This document shows positions 8,500-18,503 of a DNA stretch of 64,000 bases, piece after piece. Positions within the stretch are counted from its first letter, which is position 1. The number at the start of each line of letters is the position of its first letter. A program made the position numbers and the translations under genes. The DNA is from Rhodoferax sp. GTDB lineage: Bacteria; Pseudomonadota; Gammaproteobacteria; Burkholderiales; Burkholderiaceae_C. The stretch spans positions 1 to 64,000 of the forward strand of contig NZ_JAURYQ010000036.1 in assembly GCF_030653815.1 (NCBI RefSeq). The letters are read 5' to 3'. The notes under the pieces are model-generated. The model did no database searches. It saw only the letters and a program-made list of their open reading frames with translations, and was not told where the DNA came from.

Positions 8500-8733
8500 T
8501 TATGGCGCAGAGGCGGCGGTTGCAGGTTGGGGGGCTGGCGGCAAGGATGAACTGCCTGTCGCACTGGTTGGATTCTTGCCTAAGGATGGCAGCAAGCTCT
8601 CAGGCAGGGTGGCTCGATCTACCGTACCTGTCGGCGGTAAATAAAGAGGACCCCGCTGGCCGCAGGCCGCCAAAGCTACCGCACTGGCACCAAGGGCAAA
8701 GGCGCGCACTAGAATTTGAGGAATTAACAGCAT
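8500..8733 (-). CDS. lptM: LptM/YifL-type small outer-membrane lipoprotein
   Basis: A 77-residue lipoprotein. A short signal ends in the lipobox LAAC, with Cys24 as the lipidation site. Immediately after it comes [10 protein letters not shown], the hallmark of LptM (formerly YifL), which assists the LptD-LptE outer-membrane LPS translocon. The rest is a Ser/Pro/Ala-rich tail with no fold expected. The start was set at the ATG at 8733 because the longer open frame upstream (to 8982) lies antisense to cyaY. The lptM-lysA pair divergent from cyaY is common in proteobacteria. Confidence 0.88.
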   Translation of the reverse strand: MLLIPQILVRAFALGASAVALAACGQRGPLYLPPTGTVDRATLPESLLPSLGKNPTSATGSSSLPPAPQPATAASAP

Positions 8734-8745
8734 GGTGAAATTGTA

Positions 8746-9075
8746 ATGACTGACTCCGAATTCATGGATCGCGCAGAGCTGGTACTCAAGGCCGTCGAGG
8801 CAAGTTGCGACCGTATCAACGATGAAACCGCTGCTGATATTGACAACCAGCGAACGGGCGGCATGATTACCCTGGCCTTTGCCAACCACAGTCAGATCGT
8901 CATTAATTTGCAAAAGCCATTGCATGAAATTTGGTTGGCTGCAAAAGGGGGTGGCTTTCACTACCAATTTGATGGCGCACAATGGTCAGATACCAAAGGT
9001 CAGGGCGAGTTTTTTGCGTCCTTGTCGCGCCATGCAACAGAGCAGGCCGGCCAACCGCTCATGTTCACGCCATGA
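8746..9075 (+). CDS. cyaY: Frataxin-like protein CyaY
   Basis: A 109-residue bacterial frataxin that binds iron and modulates iron-sulfur cluster assembly on IscS/IscU. The N-terminal helix is rich in acidic residues ([16 protein letters not shown] and the following NDETAAD). The beta-sheet core includes [20 protein letters not shown] and the conserved [17 protein letters not shown]. It is divergent from lptM with only 12 bases between the starts, so promoter elements must overlap the two coding regions. It converges on mrcA. Confidence 0.95.
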   Translation: MTDSEFMDRAELVLKAVEASCDRINDETAADIDNQRTGGMITLAFANHSQIVINLQKPLHEIWLAAKGGGFHYQFDGAQWSDTKGQGEFFASLSRHATEQAGQPLMFTP

Positions 9076-9079
9076 CCAT

Positions 9080-9105
9080 ACAGACACGTTCTTGTCCGTG
9101 TCTGT
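9080..9105. terminator. Hairpin between convergent cyaY and mrcA
   Basis: ACAGACACG (9080-9088) pairs perfectly with CGTGTCTGT (9097-9105) around an 8-base loop. It lies 4 bases past the cyaY stop and 10 bases from the mrcA stop on the other strand. There is no T-run, but the position suits a bidirectional transcription end. Confidence 0.5.
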
Positions 9106-9114
9106 CAGCTTGAA

Positions 9115-11505
9115 TTATCTGAACAAGTCGAGAATTTTTCGTTTCTCGTCCGCTGCAGGCATGGGGATGACTTGTGGCTGATTCGGGTTTTCGCCATTGG
9201 TCAAGCCCAGGCTGGAAACGCCAGAGCGTCCCGCATACTCATCATAAAACCATTCGCCACCAAGATTGATCACGCCGTCTGGCACGTTAGCCTCCACCAC
9301 CGGTGCATTTTTCAAGGCTTGTGCCATGAATTCAATCCAGACCGGCAGGCTCAAGCCGCCGCCCGTTTCACGCGCACCCAGTTTTCTCGGGGTGTCGTAG
9401 CCAATCCATGTGACGGCCATCAAGCTTGGTTGGTAGCCTGCAAACCAGGCATCCAGGGAGTCATTGGTTGTTCCTGTCTTGCCGTAGAGGTCAGGGCGCT
9501 TGAGCGTAGCCTGTGCCGACGCGGCCGTTCCGGAGCGCGTGACCTCCTGAAGCAAGCTGCCCATGACAAAGGCATTGCGGGCATCAATGGCGCGCATGGA
9601 TTCGTTCAGAACCGGAACTTGCGTCTGGGTGATCACTTTGCCTTTTTGATCGGTGACGTGGCTGATCAGCCAGGGGTTCACGCGGTAGCCGCCATTGGCG
9701 AAGACGGCGTATGCGCCGGCCATTTGCATGGGTGTGACAGAGCCCGCGCCCAAGGCCATGGTCAGGTAAGCGGGGTGCTTGTCCGCCTCAAAGCCAAAGC
9801 GGGTGACCCACTCTTGGGCATTCTGCGCCCCTACGGTTTCCAGAATGCGAATCGACACCATGTTTTTGGACTTGGCCAGACCTCGGCGCATGGTCATGGG
9901 ACCTTCAAATTTGCCGTCATAATTTTTCGGCTCCCAGGGCTGACCACCCGTCACGCCGGCATCATAAAACAAGGGGCTGTCATTGATGACCGTGGCAGGT
10001 GTCACGCCATGTTCCAGCGCTGCTGAGTAAATGAACGGTTTGAAGCTGGACCCAGGCTGGCGCCAGGCCTGAGTGACATGGTTGAACTTGTTTTTTTCAA
10101 AATCAAAGCCACCCACCATGGCCTTGATCGAACCATCGCGCGGGTCAAGGGCTACAAAAGCGCCTTCCACCTCAGGCAACTGGGTGATATCCCAGGTTTT
10201 TTTGGGTGTTTGCACGACACGGATCACAGCACCTCTGCGAATCCTGATGTTGGCAGCGGCCTTGTCAGACAAGCCGGATTGAACCGGTTTGAGTCCTTCC
10301 CCAGTGATTTCAATCGTTTCACCGTTTTGTCTGATGGCCACAATTTTTTTGGGCGAAGCCTCCAATACCACGGCTGACATCACGTCGCCATTGTCCGGGT
10401 GCTCCTGCAGCACCTCGTCAATGATGTCGTCCATGGCCTGTGGGTCGCTTGGCAGGCTGACAAATTTTTCGGGTCCGCGGTAAAACTGGCGCCGCTCATA
10501 GTTCATGATGCCGCGGCGTAACGCCTTGTAGGCCGTGTCTTGCTGTTCAGCGTTGAGCGTGGTGTAGACGTTCAAGCCACGGGTGTAAGTGGCATCACCA
10601 TATTGCGCAAACATCAGTTGACGCACAGTTTCCGCCACAAACTCAGCGTGGATTTGGGTGTTGTCCGAGCTCGATTTGATTTGGAGCGGCTCAAGTTTGG
10701 CGGCATTGGCCTGCGCTGACGTGATGAACCCGTTGTCCAGCATCCGTTCAATGATGTAAAGCTGCCTTGACCTGGCGCGCTTGGGGTTATTGATGGGGTT
10801 GTAGGCCGACGGGGCCTTGGGCAAGCCCGCCAACATGGCCGCTTCGGCGACCGTGATGTTTTGCAGCGACTTGCCGAAGTAGGCTTCTGCAGCCGCAGCG
10901 AAGCCATAAGCTCGGTTGCCCAGAAAGATCTGATTCATGTAAATTTCAAGAATCTGGTCCTTGCTGAGCAAGTGCTCAAGCTTGAAGGTCAGCAGAATTT
11001 CATAAATTTTGCGCGTGTAAGTTTTTTCAGAGGTCAGGTATACATTGCGCGCGACCTGCATGGTGATGGTCGACGCGCCCTGACTCTTGATGCGGCCCAG
11101 ATTGGCCAGCGCTGCACGCAAAATACCCTTGTAGTCCACGCCGCCATGTTCATAAAAGCGCGCATCCTCGATCGCCAGTACGGCATCTTTCATCACCTTC
11201 GGGATATCCTTGATCGGCGTGAGATGACGTCGCTCTTCACCAAATTCTCCAATCAGTACGCCCTCAGCAGAGTAAACACGCAAGGGCAATTTGGGGCGAT
11301 AGTCAGACAAGTCTGAAATATCGGGCAAATTGGGGGATGCGACGGCCATGGCAATGCCCACCAAAAGTGCCAGCGATGTCATGCCCGCCAGGATCGCACC
11401 GCCCGTCCAGACGGTCAGTTTGATAAGCCAGTGGGTTTGATTTTTCTTTTGATTTTCTTGGGCTGGCGCTGACTTGGACACGGTGTTGGGCGAGGGAACG
11501 GTCAT
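9115..11505 (-). CDS. mrcA: Penicillin-binding protein 1A (class A PBP)
   Basis: A bifunctional peptidoglycan synthase that polymerises glycan chains and cross-links stem peptides. The 796-residue protein has a short cytoplasmic tail, one membrane helix (about residues 28-50) and a family 51 glycosyltransferase domain with catalytic Glu in AIEDARFYEHGGVDYKG. After an OB-like insert comes the transpeptidase with the SxxK box GSSFKPF, the SxN box SKN and the KTG box GKTGTT. It is divergent from pilM, an arrangement widespread in gammaproteobacteria and betaproteobacteria. Confidence 0.97.
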   Translation of the reverse strand: MTVPSPNTVSKSAPAQENQKKNQTHWLIKLTVWTGGAILAGMTSLALLVGIAMAVASPNLPDISDLSDYRPKLPLRVYSAEGVLIGEFGEERRHLTPIKDIPKVMKDAVLAIEDARFYEHGGVDYKGILRAALANLGRIKSQGASTITMQVARNVYLTSEKTYTRKIYEILLTFKLEHLLSKDQILEIYMNQIFLGNRAYGFAAAAEAYFGKSLQNITVAEAAMLAGLPKAPSAYNPINNPKRARSRQLYIIERMLDNGFITSAQANAAKLEPLQIKSSSDNTQIHAEFVAETVRQLMFAQYGDATYTRGLNVYTTLNAEQQDTAYKALRRGIMNYERRQFYRGPEKFVSLPSDPQAMDDIIDEVLQEHPDNGDVMSAVVLEASPKKIVAIRQNGETIEITGEGLKPVQSGLSDKAAANIRIRRGAVIRVVQTPKKTWDITQLPEVEGAFVALDPRDGSIKAMVGGFDFEKNKFNHVTQAWRQPGSSFKPFIYSAALEHGVTPATVINDSPLFYDAGVTGGQPWEPKNYDGKFEGPMTMRRGLAKSKNMVSIRILETVGAQNAQEWVTRFGFEADKHPAYLTMALGAGSVTPMQMAGAYAVFANGGYRVNPWLISHVTDQKGKVITQTQVPVLNESMRAIDARNAFVMGSLLQEVTRSGTAASAQATLKRPDLYGKTGTTNDSLDAWFAGYQPSLMAVTWIGYDTPRKLGARETGGGLSLPVWIEFMAQALKNAPVVEANVPDGVINLGGEWFYDEYAGRSGVSSLGLTNGENPNQPQVIPMPAADEKRKILDLFR

Positions 11506-11768
11506 AAAAAACCTGTTGATGGATCTGACTCATTATAAAAATTGGGCCAGAAGCTGTGTCGAGGTTAGCATCCGCCCGGGGGATATTTGCGATTACCTGC
11601 CAAAATTAGCGCGGTAGAACCCCGATTTTTCTTGATTTTGCGTCTATATTTGACAACAGCCCGGTTTATTTAAAAACGGGATTCTCTTTGCTGCGCTTGG
11701 GGCTTGCTGATAGTATTGACGTGACTTCTCATGTGTTACGTAAATTTCTGTATCTTGTTCGGGGGAAT
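11506..11768. promoter_or_regulatory. Divergent promoter region mrcA / pilM
   Basis: A 263-base gap between mrcA and the pilMNOPQ operon, visibly AT-richer than the genes. A TTGACA box at 11650-11655 in plus orientation is followed after about 12-15 bases by AT-rich sequence (TATTTAAAAA) that could serve as a poor -10 for pilM. GGGGG at 11761-11765 is a ribosome-binding site for the GTG at 11769. Confidence 0.4.
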
Positions 11769-12851
11769 GTGTTGATTTCTTTGAGATCATTGTTTAGCCA
11801 ACAACTCGCGCCGATGCTGGGCTTGGACGTCAGTGCGTCCAGCGTCAAGCTCGTTGAGTTGGGGCAAGATAAATCTGGCAACTTGATTCTGGAGTGCTGT
11901 GCCATCGTGCCTTTGGAGCGAGGCTGGATCAACGATGGCAATATTGAGAAATTCGATGAAGTCGCTGAAGCCCTGCGGCGTTTGATCAAGAAGAGTGGCA
12001 CCAAGACCAAGAACGTCGCCATGGCGCTGCCGCCGTCGGCCGTGATCACCAAAAAAATCGTCCTGCCAGGCGGCATGACAGACCACGATCTTGAGATGCA
12101 AGTCGAATCCGAGGCCAATCAGTACATCCCCTTTCCGCTGGATGAAGTCAGTCTTGACTTTTGTATTTTGGGGCCGAGTGCCAACGCGACCGGTGATGTG
12201 GATGTTCTGATTGCGGCTTCCCGGCGAGAAAAAGTGCAGGATTTGCAGGGACTCGCAGAAGCCGCAGGGCTCAAGCCTGTGATTGTCGATGTGAAGTCTT
12301 ATGCGTCTCGCCTGGCCGCAAGCCGTTTGATTGCCGGCATGCCGGATCATTCGGCCGAGCGCATTGTTGCTTTGTTCGAGGTGGGTTCCCTGACAACCAG
12401 CATGCAGGTGATCCGCAACGATGAGGTGCTGTACGATCGTGACCAAGCTTTTGGCGGGGCGCAGTTGACTCAATTGATTGTTCGCCAGTACGGGTTTTCT
12501 CCGGAAGAGGCCGAAACAAAGAAATGCAGCGGTGATTTGCCTGAAGATTACCGATCAACTGTGTTGCAGCCTTTCATTGAAAGCCTGGTGCAGGAAATTG
12601 GCCGTGCTCTCCAGTTCTTTTTTACCAGTACCACGCACAACAAGGTCGATTTGGTGATGTTGGCCGGAGGGTCAGCCAGTCTGCCTGGCCTGACTGCAAT
12701 GGTCACCAAGCAGTCCGGCTTTGCTTGCCTGGTCGCCAACCCGTTTGAGGGCATGCGCATCGCAGAGAGTGTTGGGCAGAAAAAAATGCTGCTTGAGGCG
12801 CCTTCTTACCTCACCGCCTGTGGCTTGGCTTTGCGGAGATTTTCGAAGTGA
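11769..12851 (+). CDS. pilM: Type IV pilus inner-membrane platform protein PilM
   Basis: A cytoplasmic actin-like ATPase-fold protein that docks PilN at the inner membrane and links the pilus motor to the periplasmic alignment complex. I chose the GTG at 11769 (360 residues) over the upstream ATG at 11688 because a strong Shine-Dalgarno run GGGGG sits just before it and the product then begins close to the conserved MLGLDVSASSVKLVEL. Further family signs are PSAVITKKI, VESEANQYIPFP, the nucleotide-fold segment FGGAQLTQLI and LAGGSASLPGL. The stop overlaps the pilN start. Confidence 0.93.
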   Translation: MLISLRSLFSQQLAPMLGLDVSASSVKLVELGQDKSGNLILECCAIVPLERGWINDGNIEKFDEVAEALRRLIKKSGTKTKNVAMALPPSAVITKKIVLPGGMTDHDLEMQVESEANQYIPFPLDEVSLDFCILGPSANATGDVDVLIAASRREKVQDLQGLAEAAGLKPVIVDVKSYASRLAASRLIAGMPDHSAERIVALFEVGSLTTSMQVIRNDEVLYDRDQAFGGAQLTQLIVRQYGFSPEEAETKKCSGDLPEDYRSTVLQPFIESLVQEIGRALQFFFTSTTHNKVDLVMLAGGSASLPGLTAMVTKQSGFACLVANPFEGMRIAESVGQKKMLLEAPSYLTACGLALRRFSK

Positions 12852-13465
12852 TTCTGATCAACCTGCTCCCGCATCGGGAAATTGCCCGCAAACGCCGAAA
12901 AGAATTGTTCAATGTGAGTCTGGGTTTGTCTGTCTTTATGGGCGGACTGATCGCGGGACTGATTTTTTTGTGGTTTCAATCACAAATTTCATCGCAGCAA
13001 GAGCAGAACCAGTTGCTGCAAAGTGAAATCAGCAAGTTTGATCTTCAGATCAAGGAAATTGCCGGGCTGGAGGGGGAGATCGCCGCTTTGTTGGCGCGTC
13101 AAAAAGCCGTTGAAGATCTGCAGGCTGACCGCAACATGCCAGTCTATCTTTTAACCGAGCTGGTTCAACAGTTGCCTGACGGCGTCTATGTCAGCTCGTT
13201 GCGACAAGAGGGGCAGAACGTCGCTTTGCAAGGTGTTGCCCAGTCCAATGAGCGGGTTTCGGAATTGCTGCGTAATCTGGCGAACAATTCTCCCTGGTTT
13301 AGCCGACCTGAATTGGTTGAAATTGTGGCCGGCTCGGTTAATTTAACCCCGCGTGATGTACGCCGTGTGTCAAACTTTCAGATCAGGGTCAAACTGGTTC
13401 GTGCCACTGAGGCCCAAAAGAATCCTTCACAAGCTGCTTCTGTAGCTGCTGCGGCGAGTCGGTAA
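12848..13465 (+). CDS. pilN: Type IV pilus alignment protein PilN
   Basis: A bitopic inner-membrane protein. The short cytoplasmic N-terminus ILINLLPHREIARKRRK contains the INLLP motif that binds PilM. It is followed by one membrane helix (about residues 22-44), a coiled coil and a ferredoxin-like periplasmic domain that pairs with PilO. The GTG start at 12848 overlaps the pilM stop by four bases, giving 205 residues, a normal length. It is second in the pilMNOPQ operon. Confidence 0.93.
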   Translation: MILINLLPHREIARKRRKELFNVSLGLSVFMGGLIAGLIFLWFQSQISSQQEQNQLLQSEISKFDLQIKEIAGLEGEIAALLARQKAVEDLQADRNMPVYLLTELVQQLPDGVYVSSLRQEGQNVALQGVAQSNERVSELLRNLANNSPWFSRPELVEIVAGSVNLTPRDVRRVSNFQIRVKLVRATEAQKNPSQAASVAAAASR

Positions 13466-13474
13466 CAGGTAGGC

Positions 13475-14152
13475 ATGATGGCGAAACAATTAAAAATCAA
13501 CATTGATTTCAAGGAGAAGCTGGAGGCTGCGGTCTCCCAGTTTCGGTATCTGGACAGCAAGGACCCTTCCAGTTGGCCCGTGCTGCCCCGTTTCTCTTTA
13601 TTTTTTGGCTTGGCGCTTGTCTGCGTTGTTGCTTTGTGGTTTGTCTGGCTCAGCGATATCGAGGCCGAGTTGACTCAAGCGCAGGCGACCGAGCTCAAGC
13701 TGCGCGATGAGTTCAAGGTCAAGCTCGCCAAGGCCGTCAATCTTGAGGCGCTCAAGAAACAGCGTGAACAAGTCCAGCAATATGTCACGCAACTTGAAAA
13801 GCAATTGCCCAGCAAAGCCGAGATGGACGCCTTGCTGTCTGACATCAATCAGGCTGGTCTGGGTCGCAGTCTGCAATTCGAGCTGTTCAGGCCGGGTCAG
13901 GTGGTCATCAATGATTATTACGCCGAACTGCCCATCGCCATCAAGATTACCGGTCGGTACCACGACATGGGTGCTTTTGCCTCCGATATCGCCAATCTGT
14001 CGCGCATTGTCACGCTCAACAACCTGGTGATCACTTCCGTCAAAGAGGGCACTTTGACCATGGATGCCACCGCCAAGACTTTCCGCTATCTGGATAGCAA
14101 CGAAGTCAGTGCACAGCGTAAAGCGGCTCCCAAGCCGGCTAAATCATCATGA
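13475..14152 (+). CDS. pilO: Type IV pilus alignment protein PilO
   Basis: A 225-residue partner of PilN in the periplasmic alignment complex. A cytoplasmic tail of about 40 residues precedes one membrane helix (FSLFFGLALVCVVALWFVW), then a long coiled coil and a C-terminal ferredoxin-like domain carrying LPIAIKITGRYHDMGAFAS, the conserved PilO core. Two adjacent ATG codons (13475 and 13478) are possible starts. The stop overlaps pilP by four bases. Confidence 0.93.
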   Translation: MMAKQLKINIDFKEKLEAAVSQFRYLDSKDPSSWPVLPRFSLFFGLALVCVVALWFVWLSDIEAELTQAQATELKLRDEFKVKLAKAVNLEALKKQREQVQQYVTQLEKQLPSKAEMDALLSDINQAGLGRSLQFELFRPGQVVINDYYAELPIAIKITGRYHDMGAFASDIANLSRIVTLNNLVITSVKEGTLTMDATAKTFRYLDSNEVSAQRKAAPKPAKSS

Positions 14153-14691
14153 CGATATTCAGAATAGCCGTTTTTTTGAGCGTCGCAGCGGGCTTGACCG
14201 CATGTGGATCGTCTTCCGATGATGAGTTACGTCAGTGGATGGCTGCGCAGCGTGCGCAAGCGCAACCCAAGATCAAACCGATTGCCGAACCCAAGCAGTT
14301 CAAGCCCGAAAATTACACATTTGCCAATGAGGCAGATCCCTTTAGCAAGCAAAAACTCACCCAGGCGCTTGGCAAAGAATCCAATCTGGCGGCCTCGAAC
14401 GGCGCCTTGATTGCACCTGAATTGAAGCGGCGCAAGGAGCCCCTGGAAGAGTTTCCTCTTGACAGCATGAGCTTGGTGGGCAGCATGGTGCGAAATCAAA
14501 AACCTGTGGCCCTGGTTAAGGTCGGGCCCTTGCTGTATCAGGTGCGTCCCGGTGACTATCTGGGCCAAAATTACGGTCGAGTCGTCAAAATTGTTGAAAA
14601 TGAAGTTACTTTGCGTGAAATTGTGCAAGATGCAGTCGGTGAGTGGATTGAGCGCCCAGCCAGTCTGCTGTTGCAAGAGAGGTCAAAATGA
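14149..14691 (+). CDS. pilP: Type IV pilus lipoprotein PilP
   Basis: An inner-membrane lipoprotein that joins the PilN/PilO heterodimer to the secretin PilQ. The signal peptide ends in GLTAC with Cys19 as the lipid-modified residue. The central region is disordered and charged; the C-terminal beta domain (about residues 95-175) includes LVGSMVRNQKPVALVKV, VRPGDYLGQNYGRV and the VTLREIVQD strand typical of PilP. Length is 180 residues. It overlaps pilQ by four bases. Confidence 0.93.
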   Translation: MTIFRIAVFLSVAAGLTACGSSSDDELRQWMAAQRAQAQPKIKPIAEPKQFKPENYTFANEADPFSKQKLTQALGKESNLAASNGALIAPELKRRKEPLEEFPLDSMSLVGSMVRNQKPVALVKVGPLLYQVRPGDYLGQNYGRVVKIVENEVTLREIVQDAVGEWIERPASLLLQERSK

Positions 14692-16781
14692 AAAATAAGC
14701 AAGTTGGTTCAGGTGTGTGTTGGTGGTATCAGCTAGGTCTGGGTCTGGGTTTGCTGCTGTCTGCCGCCCTGGCACAAGCCCAGGTGGCGATTGAGTCGGT
14801 ATCCGGATCCATTCAAAGTGGCGTCGAAGTCGTCAGGATTGATCTGAGCGAAGCACTCAGTGCGCTTCCAGCGGGTTTTTCGATCCAATCGCCGGCTCGT
14901 ATTGCACTGGATTTCCCCGATGTGATCAGTGCCATTGGGCGCTCGACAATCGAAGTCAATCAAGGCAATTTGACATCCGTCAGCGTGGTGCAGGCAGGTA
15001 GCCGCAGCCGGGTGGTGATTAACCTCAAGCAATCGACCACTTACAAGGCCCAATGGCAGGGCAAGTCGCTGCTGGTCGTGCTGGACGCCGTGGCGAGTTC
15101 GTCGCCCGCGCCAGCTTCGCAATTATTTACCGAGACACAGGCTCGTGGCGTTCTGCCGCTGCGCGACCTTGACTTCAGGCGTGGAGATGGCGGGTCGGGT
15201 CGGGTGGTCGTCTCTTTGCCCAACAGCCAGGTGGGTGTGGACATTCGCCAGCAAGGCCAATTGTTGGTGGTCGATTTCATGAAGACATCTCTGCCAGAAG
15301 GTTTACGCCGCCGCCTTGATGTGAATGATTTCGGCACCCCGGTGAAGACCATCACCACCACCCAGGCGGGTGACCGGGTGCGTATGGTCATCGAGCCCCA
15401 AGGCTTGTGGGCGCACAGCGCCTACCAGACGGACGAGCAGTTCGTCATCGAGATCAAGCCGGTGAAGGAGGACAGTTCCAAGCTGACCCAAGGGCCGGGT
15501 TACGGCGGTGAGAAACTGTCGCTGAACTTCCAGAGTATCGATGTGCGTTCCCTGCTGCAAGTCATTGCAGACTTTACTAATTTCAACGTCATCACGTCGG
15601 ATTCCGTCACCGGTACCGTCACCTTGCGCTTGCAGGACGTGCCATGGGATCAAGCGCTTGACATCATTCTGCAGTCCAAGGGTCTGGGCATGCGTAAAAC
15701 AGGTAACGTGCTGTGGATTGCTCCGAAGGACGAAATCAACGCCAAGGAAAAACTCGATCTGGAGTCAGCTGCAGCACTGCAAAACCTGGAACCTCTGCGG
15801 ACCCAATCTTTCCAGATGAACTACACCAAAGCGGCTGAAGTGGCTGCTCAGCTGACCGCGACCGGCGGTGGCACTGGCGCTGGGGCCAGCAGCTCGCGCT
15901 TGCTCAGTCCGCGTGGTAGCGTGATTTCGGAGTCGCGTACCAACCAGCTGTTTGTCACAGACATCCCCTCCAAGTTGGAGCAGGTTCAGCAGTTGATTGC
16001 CAAGCTCGACATTCCGGTGCGCCAGGTGCTCATTGAGGCGCGCATCGTGGAGGCGTCCGATACCTTTGGCAAGTCGCTCGGGGTCAAGCTGGGCGGCAGT
16101 GCTGGGTCCCAGCCTGCAACGAGGGTTGGCAGTGGTGGCGTGTCCGTCGGATCGACCTATGTGGATTCCGGGGGGACGACCACGGGCAGTTTTGTTAATC
16201 TGCCGGCCATCGGTCAAGGGGGGTACGAGCCTGCTACTTTTGCCTTGTCAATTTTCAGCTCCAATCTCAACCGATTCTTGAACTTGGAGTTATCTGCCCT
16301 TGAAGCTGATGGCAAAGGGCGTGTGGTTTCCAGTCCGCGGGTCGTGACGGCGGATCAAATCAAGGCCTTGATCGAGCAGGGAACCGAATTGCCCTACCAG
16401 GTCGCGTCTTCGAGTGGTGCCACTTCCATTGCCTTCCGAAAAGCCAATTTGAAGCTTGAAGTCACACCACAGATCACGCCCGAGGGCAATATCATCCTGT
16501 CGCTTGACATCAATAAAGATACTGTGGGCCAGTCCACCGCAGCCGGTTTTGCCATTAACACCAAGCACATTCAAACTCAGGTGCTGGTTGAGAACGGCGG
16601 CACCGTCGTGATCGGTGGTATTTTCGAGATGACTGAAAGCGATAGCGAGACCAAGGTGCCCCTGCTGGGAGATTTGCCTGGTGTTGGCAACCTGTTCAAG
16701 AACCGTTCCAAGGTGTCCAATAAACAGGAAATGCTGGTTTTCATTACACCTAAGGTATTGGCTGACAAGGCCGTACGCTAG
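14688..16781 (+). CDS. pilQ: Type IV pilus secretin PilQ
   Basis: An outer-membrane secretin through which the pilus fibre, or DNA-uptake pilus, passes. The 697-residue protein has a signal peptide (cleavage near AQAQ) and two AMIN domains (about residues 33-140 and 155-265) that bind peptidoglycan. These are followed by the STN/N0 domain (LSLNFQSIDVRSLLQVIADF), an N1 domain with RTNQLFVTDIPSKLEQVQQL and the secretin core, marked by RQVLIEARIVEAS and the late signature with KVPLLGDLPGVGNLFKNR. A Gly/Ser-rich stretch around residues 465-500 is the gate-region insert. It is the last gene of pilMNOPQ. Confidence 0.96.
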   Translation: MKNKQVGSGVCWWYQLGLGLGLLLSAALAQAQVAIESVSGSIQSGVEVVRIDLSEALSALPAGFSIQSPARIALDFPDVISAIGRSTIEVNQGNLTSVSVVQAGSRSRVVINLKQSTTYKAQWQGKSLLVVLDAVASSSPAPASQLFTETQARGVLPLRDLDFRRGDGGSGRVVVSLPNSQVGVDIRQQGQLLVVDFMKTSLPEGLRRRLDVNDFGTPVKTITTTQAGDRVRMVIEPQGLWAHSAYQTDEQFVIEIKPVKEDSSKLTQGPGYGGEKLSLNFQSIDVRSLLQVIADFTNFNVITSDSVTGTVTLRLQDVPWDQALDIILQSKGLGMRKTGNVLWIAPKDEINAKEKLDLESAAALQNLEPLRTQSFQMNYTKAAEVAAQLTATGGGTGAGASSSRLLSPRGSVISESRTNQLFVTDIPSKLEQVQQLIAKLDIPVRQVLIEARIVEASDTFGKSLGVKLGGSAGSQPATRVGSGGVSVGSTYVDSGGTTTGSFVNLPAIGQGGYEPATFALSIFSSNLNRFLNLELSALEADGKGRVVSSPRVVTADQIKALIEQGTELPYQVASSSGATSIAFRKANLKLEVTPQITPEGNIILSLDINKDTVGQSTAAGFAINTKHIQTQVLVENGGTVVIGGIFEMTESDSETKVPLLGDLPGVGNLFKNRSKVSNKQEMLVFITPKVLADKAVR

Positions 16782-16820
16782 CCGTCCCATCAGGTCAGCC
16801 CGGTCCTCACATTACAAAAA

Positions 16821-17345
16821 TTGCGAATCAGCCTCATTGGCCTCCCCGGCTCGGGCAAGTCCACCGTCGGGCGGCAACTCGCCCGGCGGCTGCAGCTGCC
16901 CTTTTTTGACTCTGACCACGTGATCGAGCAGCGCTTGGGCTGCTCGATTCGCGAGTATTTCGAGCGTGAGGGTGAGGTCCGCTTTCGCGATATCGAAGCG
17001 TCTGTTATCGATGAACTCACGCAGAATCAGGCGGCCGTTTTGTCGACGGGTGGTGGCGCCGTGTTACGGCCGGAGAACCGCCAGAACTTGCGCTCGCGGA
17101 CCCAGGTGGTCTACCTGAACTCTTCTCCGGATGACCTGTTTCGTCGCCTGCGGCACGACAAAAGCCGCCCCCTGCTGCAAGTGGCTGATCCACTGCAGCG
17201 CCTGCGCGACCTGTATGCCCAGCGCGATCCCCTGTACCGCGAAACGGCGCACTTTCAGGTCGACACTGGACGCCCCTCGGTGGCCACCTTGGTCAATATG
17301 ATCTTGATGCAGTTGGAGCTGGCGGGTGCGCCGACGAGTCGCTGA
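16821..17345 (+). CDS. aroK: Shikimate kinase
   Basis: Phosphorylates shikimate at the 3-hydroxyl with ATP in the chorismate pathway. The P-loop GLPGSGKST is at residues 7-15; the substrate-binding D (DSDHVIEQ), the RDIE segment and the [13 protein letters not shown] motif are all present, as is the lid arginine region ([17 protein letters not shown]). The only start giving the normal 174-residue protein is TTG at 16821; there is no ATG before the P-loop. It sits directly before aroB, the usual aroK-aroB pair attached to the pil operon. Confidence 0.95.
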   Translation: MRISLIGLPGSGKSTVGRQLARRLQLPFFDSDHVIEQRLGCSIREYFEREGEVRFRDIEASVIDELTQNQAAVLSTGGGAVLRPENRQNLRSRTQVVYLNSSPDDLFRRLRHDKSRPLLQVADPLQRLRDLYAQRDPLYRETAHFQVDTGRPSVATLVNMILMQLELAGAPTSR

Positions 17346-17383
17346 TCCGCTGACCGCTTGCCCAGTTCGCTAAACTCGGGGTC

Positions 17384-18493
17384 ATGCAATCTTCCGACCT
17401 CCAAACCGTTGCCATTGACCTGGCTGAGCGCAGCTACCACATTGCCATCCGTGGCTCCTTGTTTGACAACCCACTCAGTTATGCCGAGTTGCCCCATGCG
17501 CACAGCGCGCTGATCGTCACCAACACGACGGTGGGGCCCCTTTACGCCGGCCGCTTGCAAAAAGCGCTGGCGGGCAAATACCCGCAGGTGTATACCGTGG
17601 TGTTACCTGACGGCGAGGTTTTTAAAACCTGGGAAAGCCTGAATCTGATTTTTGACGCCTTGCTGGGTCACGGCTGTGACCGCAAGACGACGGTGTTTGC
17701 GCTGGGAGGCGGCGTGGTGGGCGACATGGCGGGTTTTGCTGCTGCCAGCTTCATGCGCGGAGTGCCGTTTGTTCAGGTTCCCACCACCTTGCTGGCGCAG
17801 GTCGACTCTTCCGTGGGTGGCAAGACGGCCATCAACCACCCGTTGGGCAAGAACATGATTGGCGCCTTTTACCAGCCGCTCAAGGTGGTATGTGACCTGG
17901 ACACGCTCAAGACGCTGCCTGCGCGCGAACTCAGCGCCGGTTTGGCCGAGGTCATCAAGTACGGGCCGATTGCCGACATGGATTTCCTGGCCTGGCTGGA
18001 GGCCAACATGGACGCTTTGCTGGCCCGAGAGCCGGCCGCGCTGGCACATGTGGTCAAGCGCAGCTGCGAAATCAAGGCCGATGTGGTGGGTCAGGACGAA
18101 CGTGAGTCGGGTTTGCGCGCCATTCTGAATTTTGGCCACACCTTTGGCCATGCCATTGAGGCGGGCCTGGGTTATGGCGCGTGGCTGCATGGCGAGGCCG
18201 TTGGGTGTGGCATGGTCATGGCGGCGCATCTGTCGGAGCGTCTGGGCTTGGTGGATGCGTTTTTTGTCAACCGGCTGGTGCACCTGATCCAGAAAGCGGG
18301 CTCGCCCGTCAAAGGGCCGCGACTGTCAGCCACCGACAACGCCGGGCGTTACCTGGAACTAATGCGCCTGGACAAAAAGAGCGAGGCCGGGGAAATCAAG
18401 TTTGTCGTCATCGAGCGCCCGGGCCGGGCCGCCGTGCGCAGTGCGCCGGATGATATGGTGCGCAAGGTGATCGACGCCTGTTGCGCCAGCTAA
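17384..18493 (+). CDS. aroB: 3-dehydroquinate synthase
   Basis: The second step of the shikimate pathway: NAD- and metal-dependent cyclisation of DAHP to 3-dehydroquinate. The 369-residue protein shows the NAD-binding [19 protein letters not shown], the [19 protein letters not shown] block with the active-site lysines, the metal-binding E of LAEVIKYG, and the metal-binding histidines in [11 protein letters not shown] and [11 protein letters not shown]. It is 38 bases downstream of aroK and 10 bases upstream of dgt, so probably in one transcript. Confidence 0.97.
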   Translation: MQSSDLQTVAIDLAERSYHIAIRGSLFDNPLSYAELPHAHSALIVTNTTVGPLYAGRLQKALAGKYPQVYTVVLPDGEVFKTWESLNLIFDALLGHGCDRKTTVFALGGGVVGDMAGFAAASFMRGVPFVQVPTTLLAQVDSSVGGKTAINHPLGKNMIGAFYQPLKVVCDLDTLKTLPARELSAGLAEVIKYGPIADMDFLAWLEANMDALLAREPAALAHVVKRSCEIKADVVGQDERESGLRAILNFGHTFGHAIEAGLGYGAWLHGEAVGCGMVMAAHLSERLGLVDAFFVNRLVHLIQKAGSPVKGPRLSATDNAGRYLELMRLDKKSEAGEIKFVVIERPGRAAVRSAPDDMVRKVIDACCAS

Positions 18494-18503
18494 ACCCCGC
18501 CAC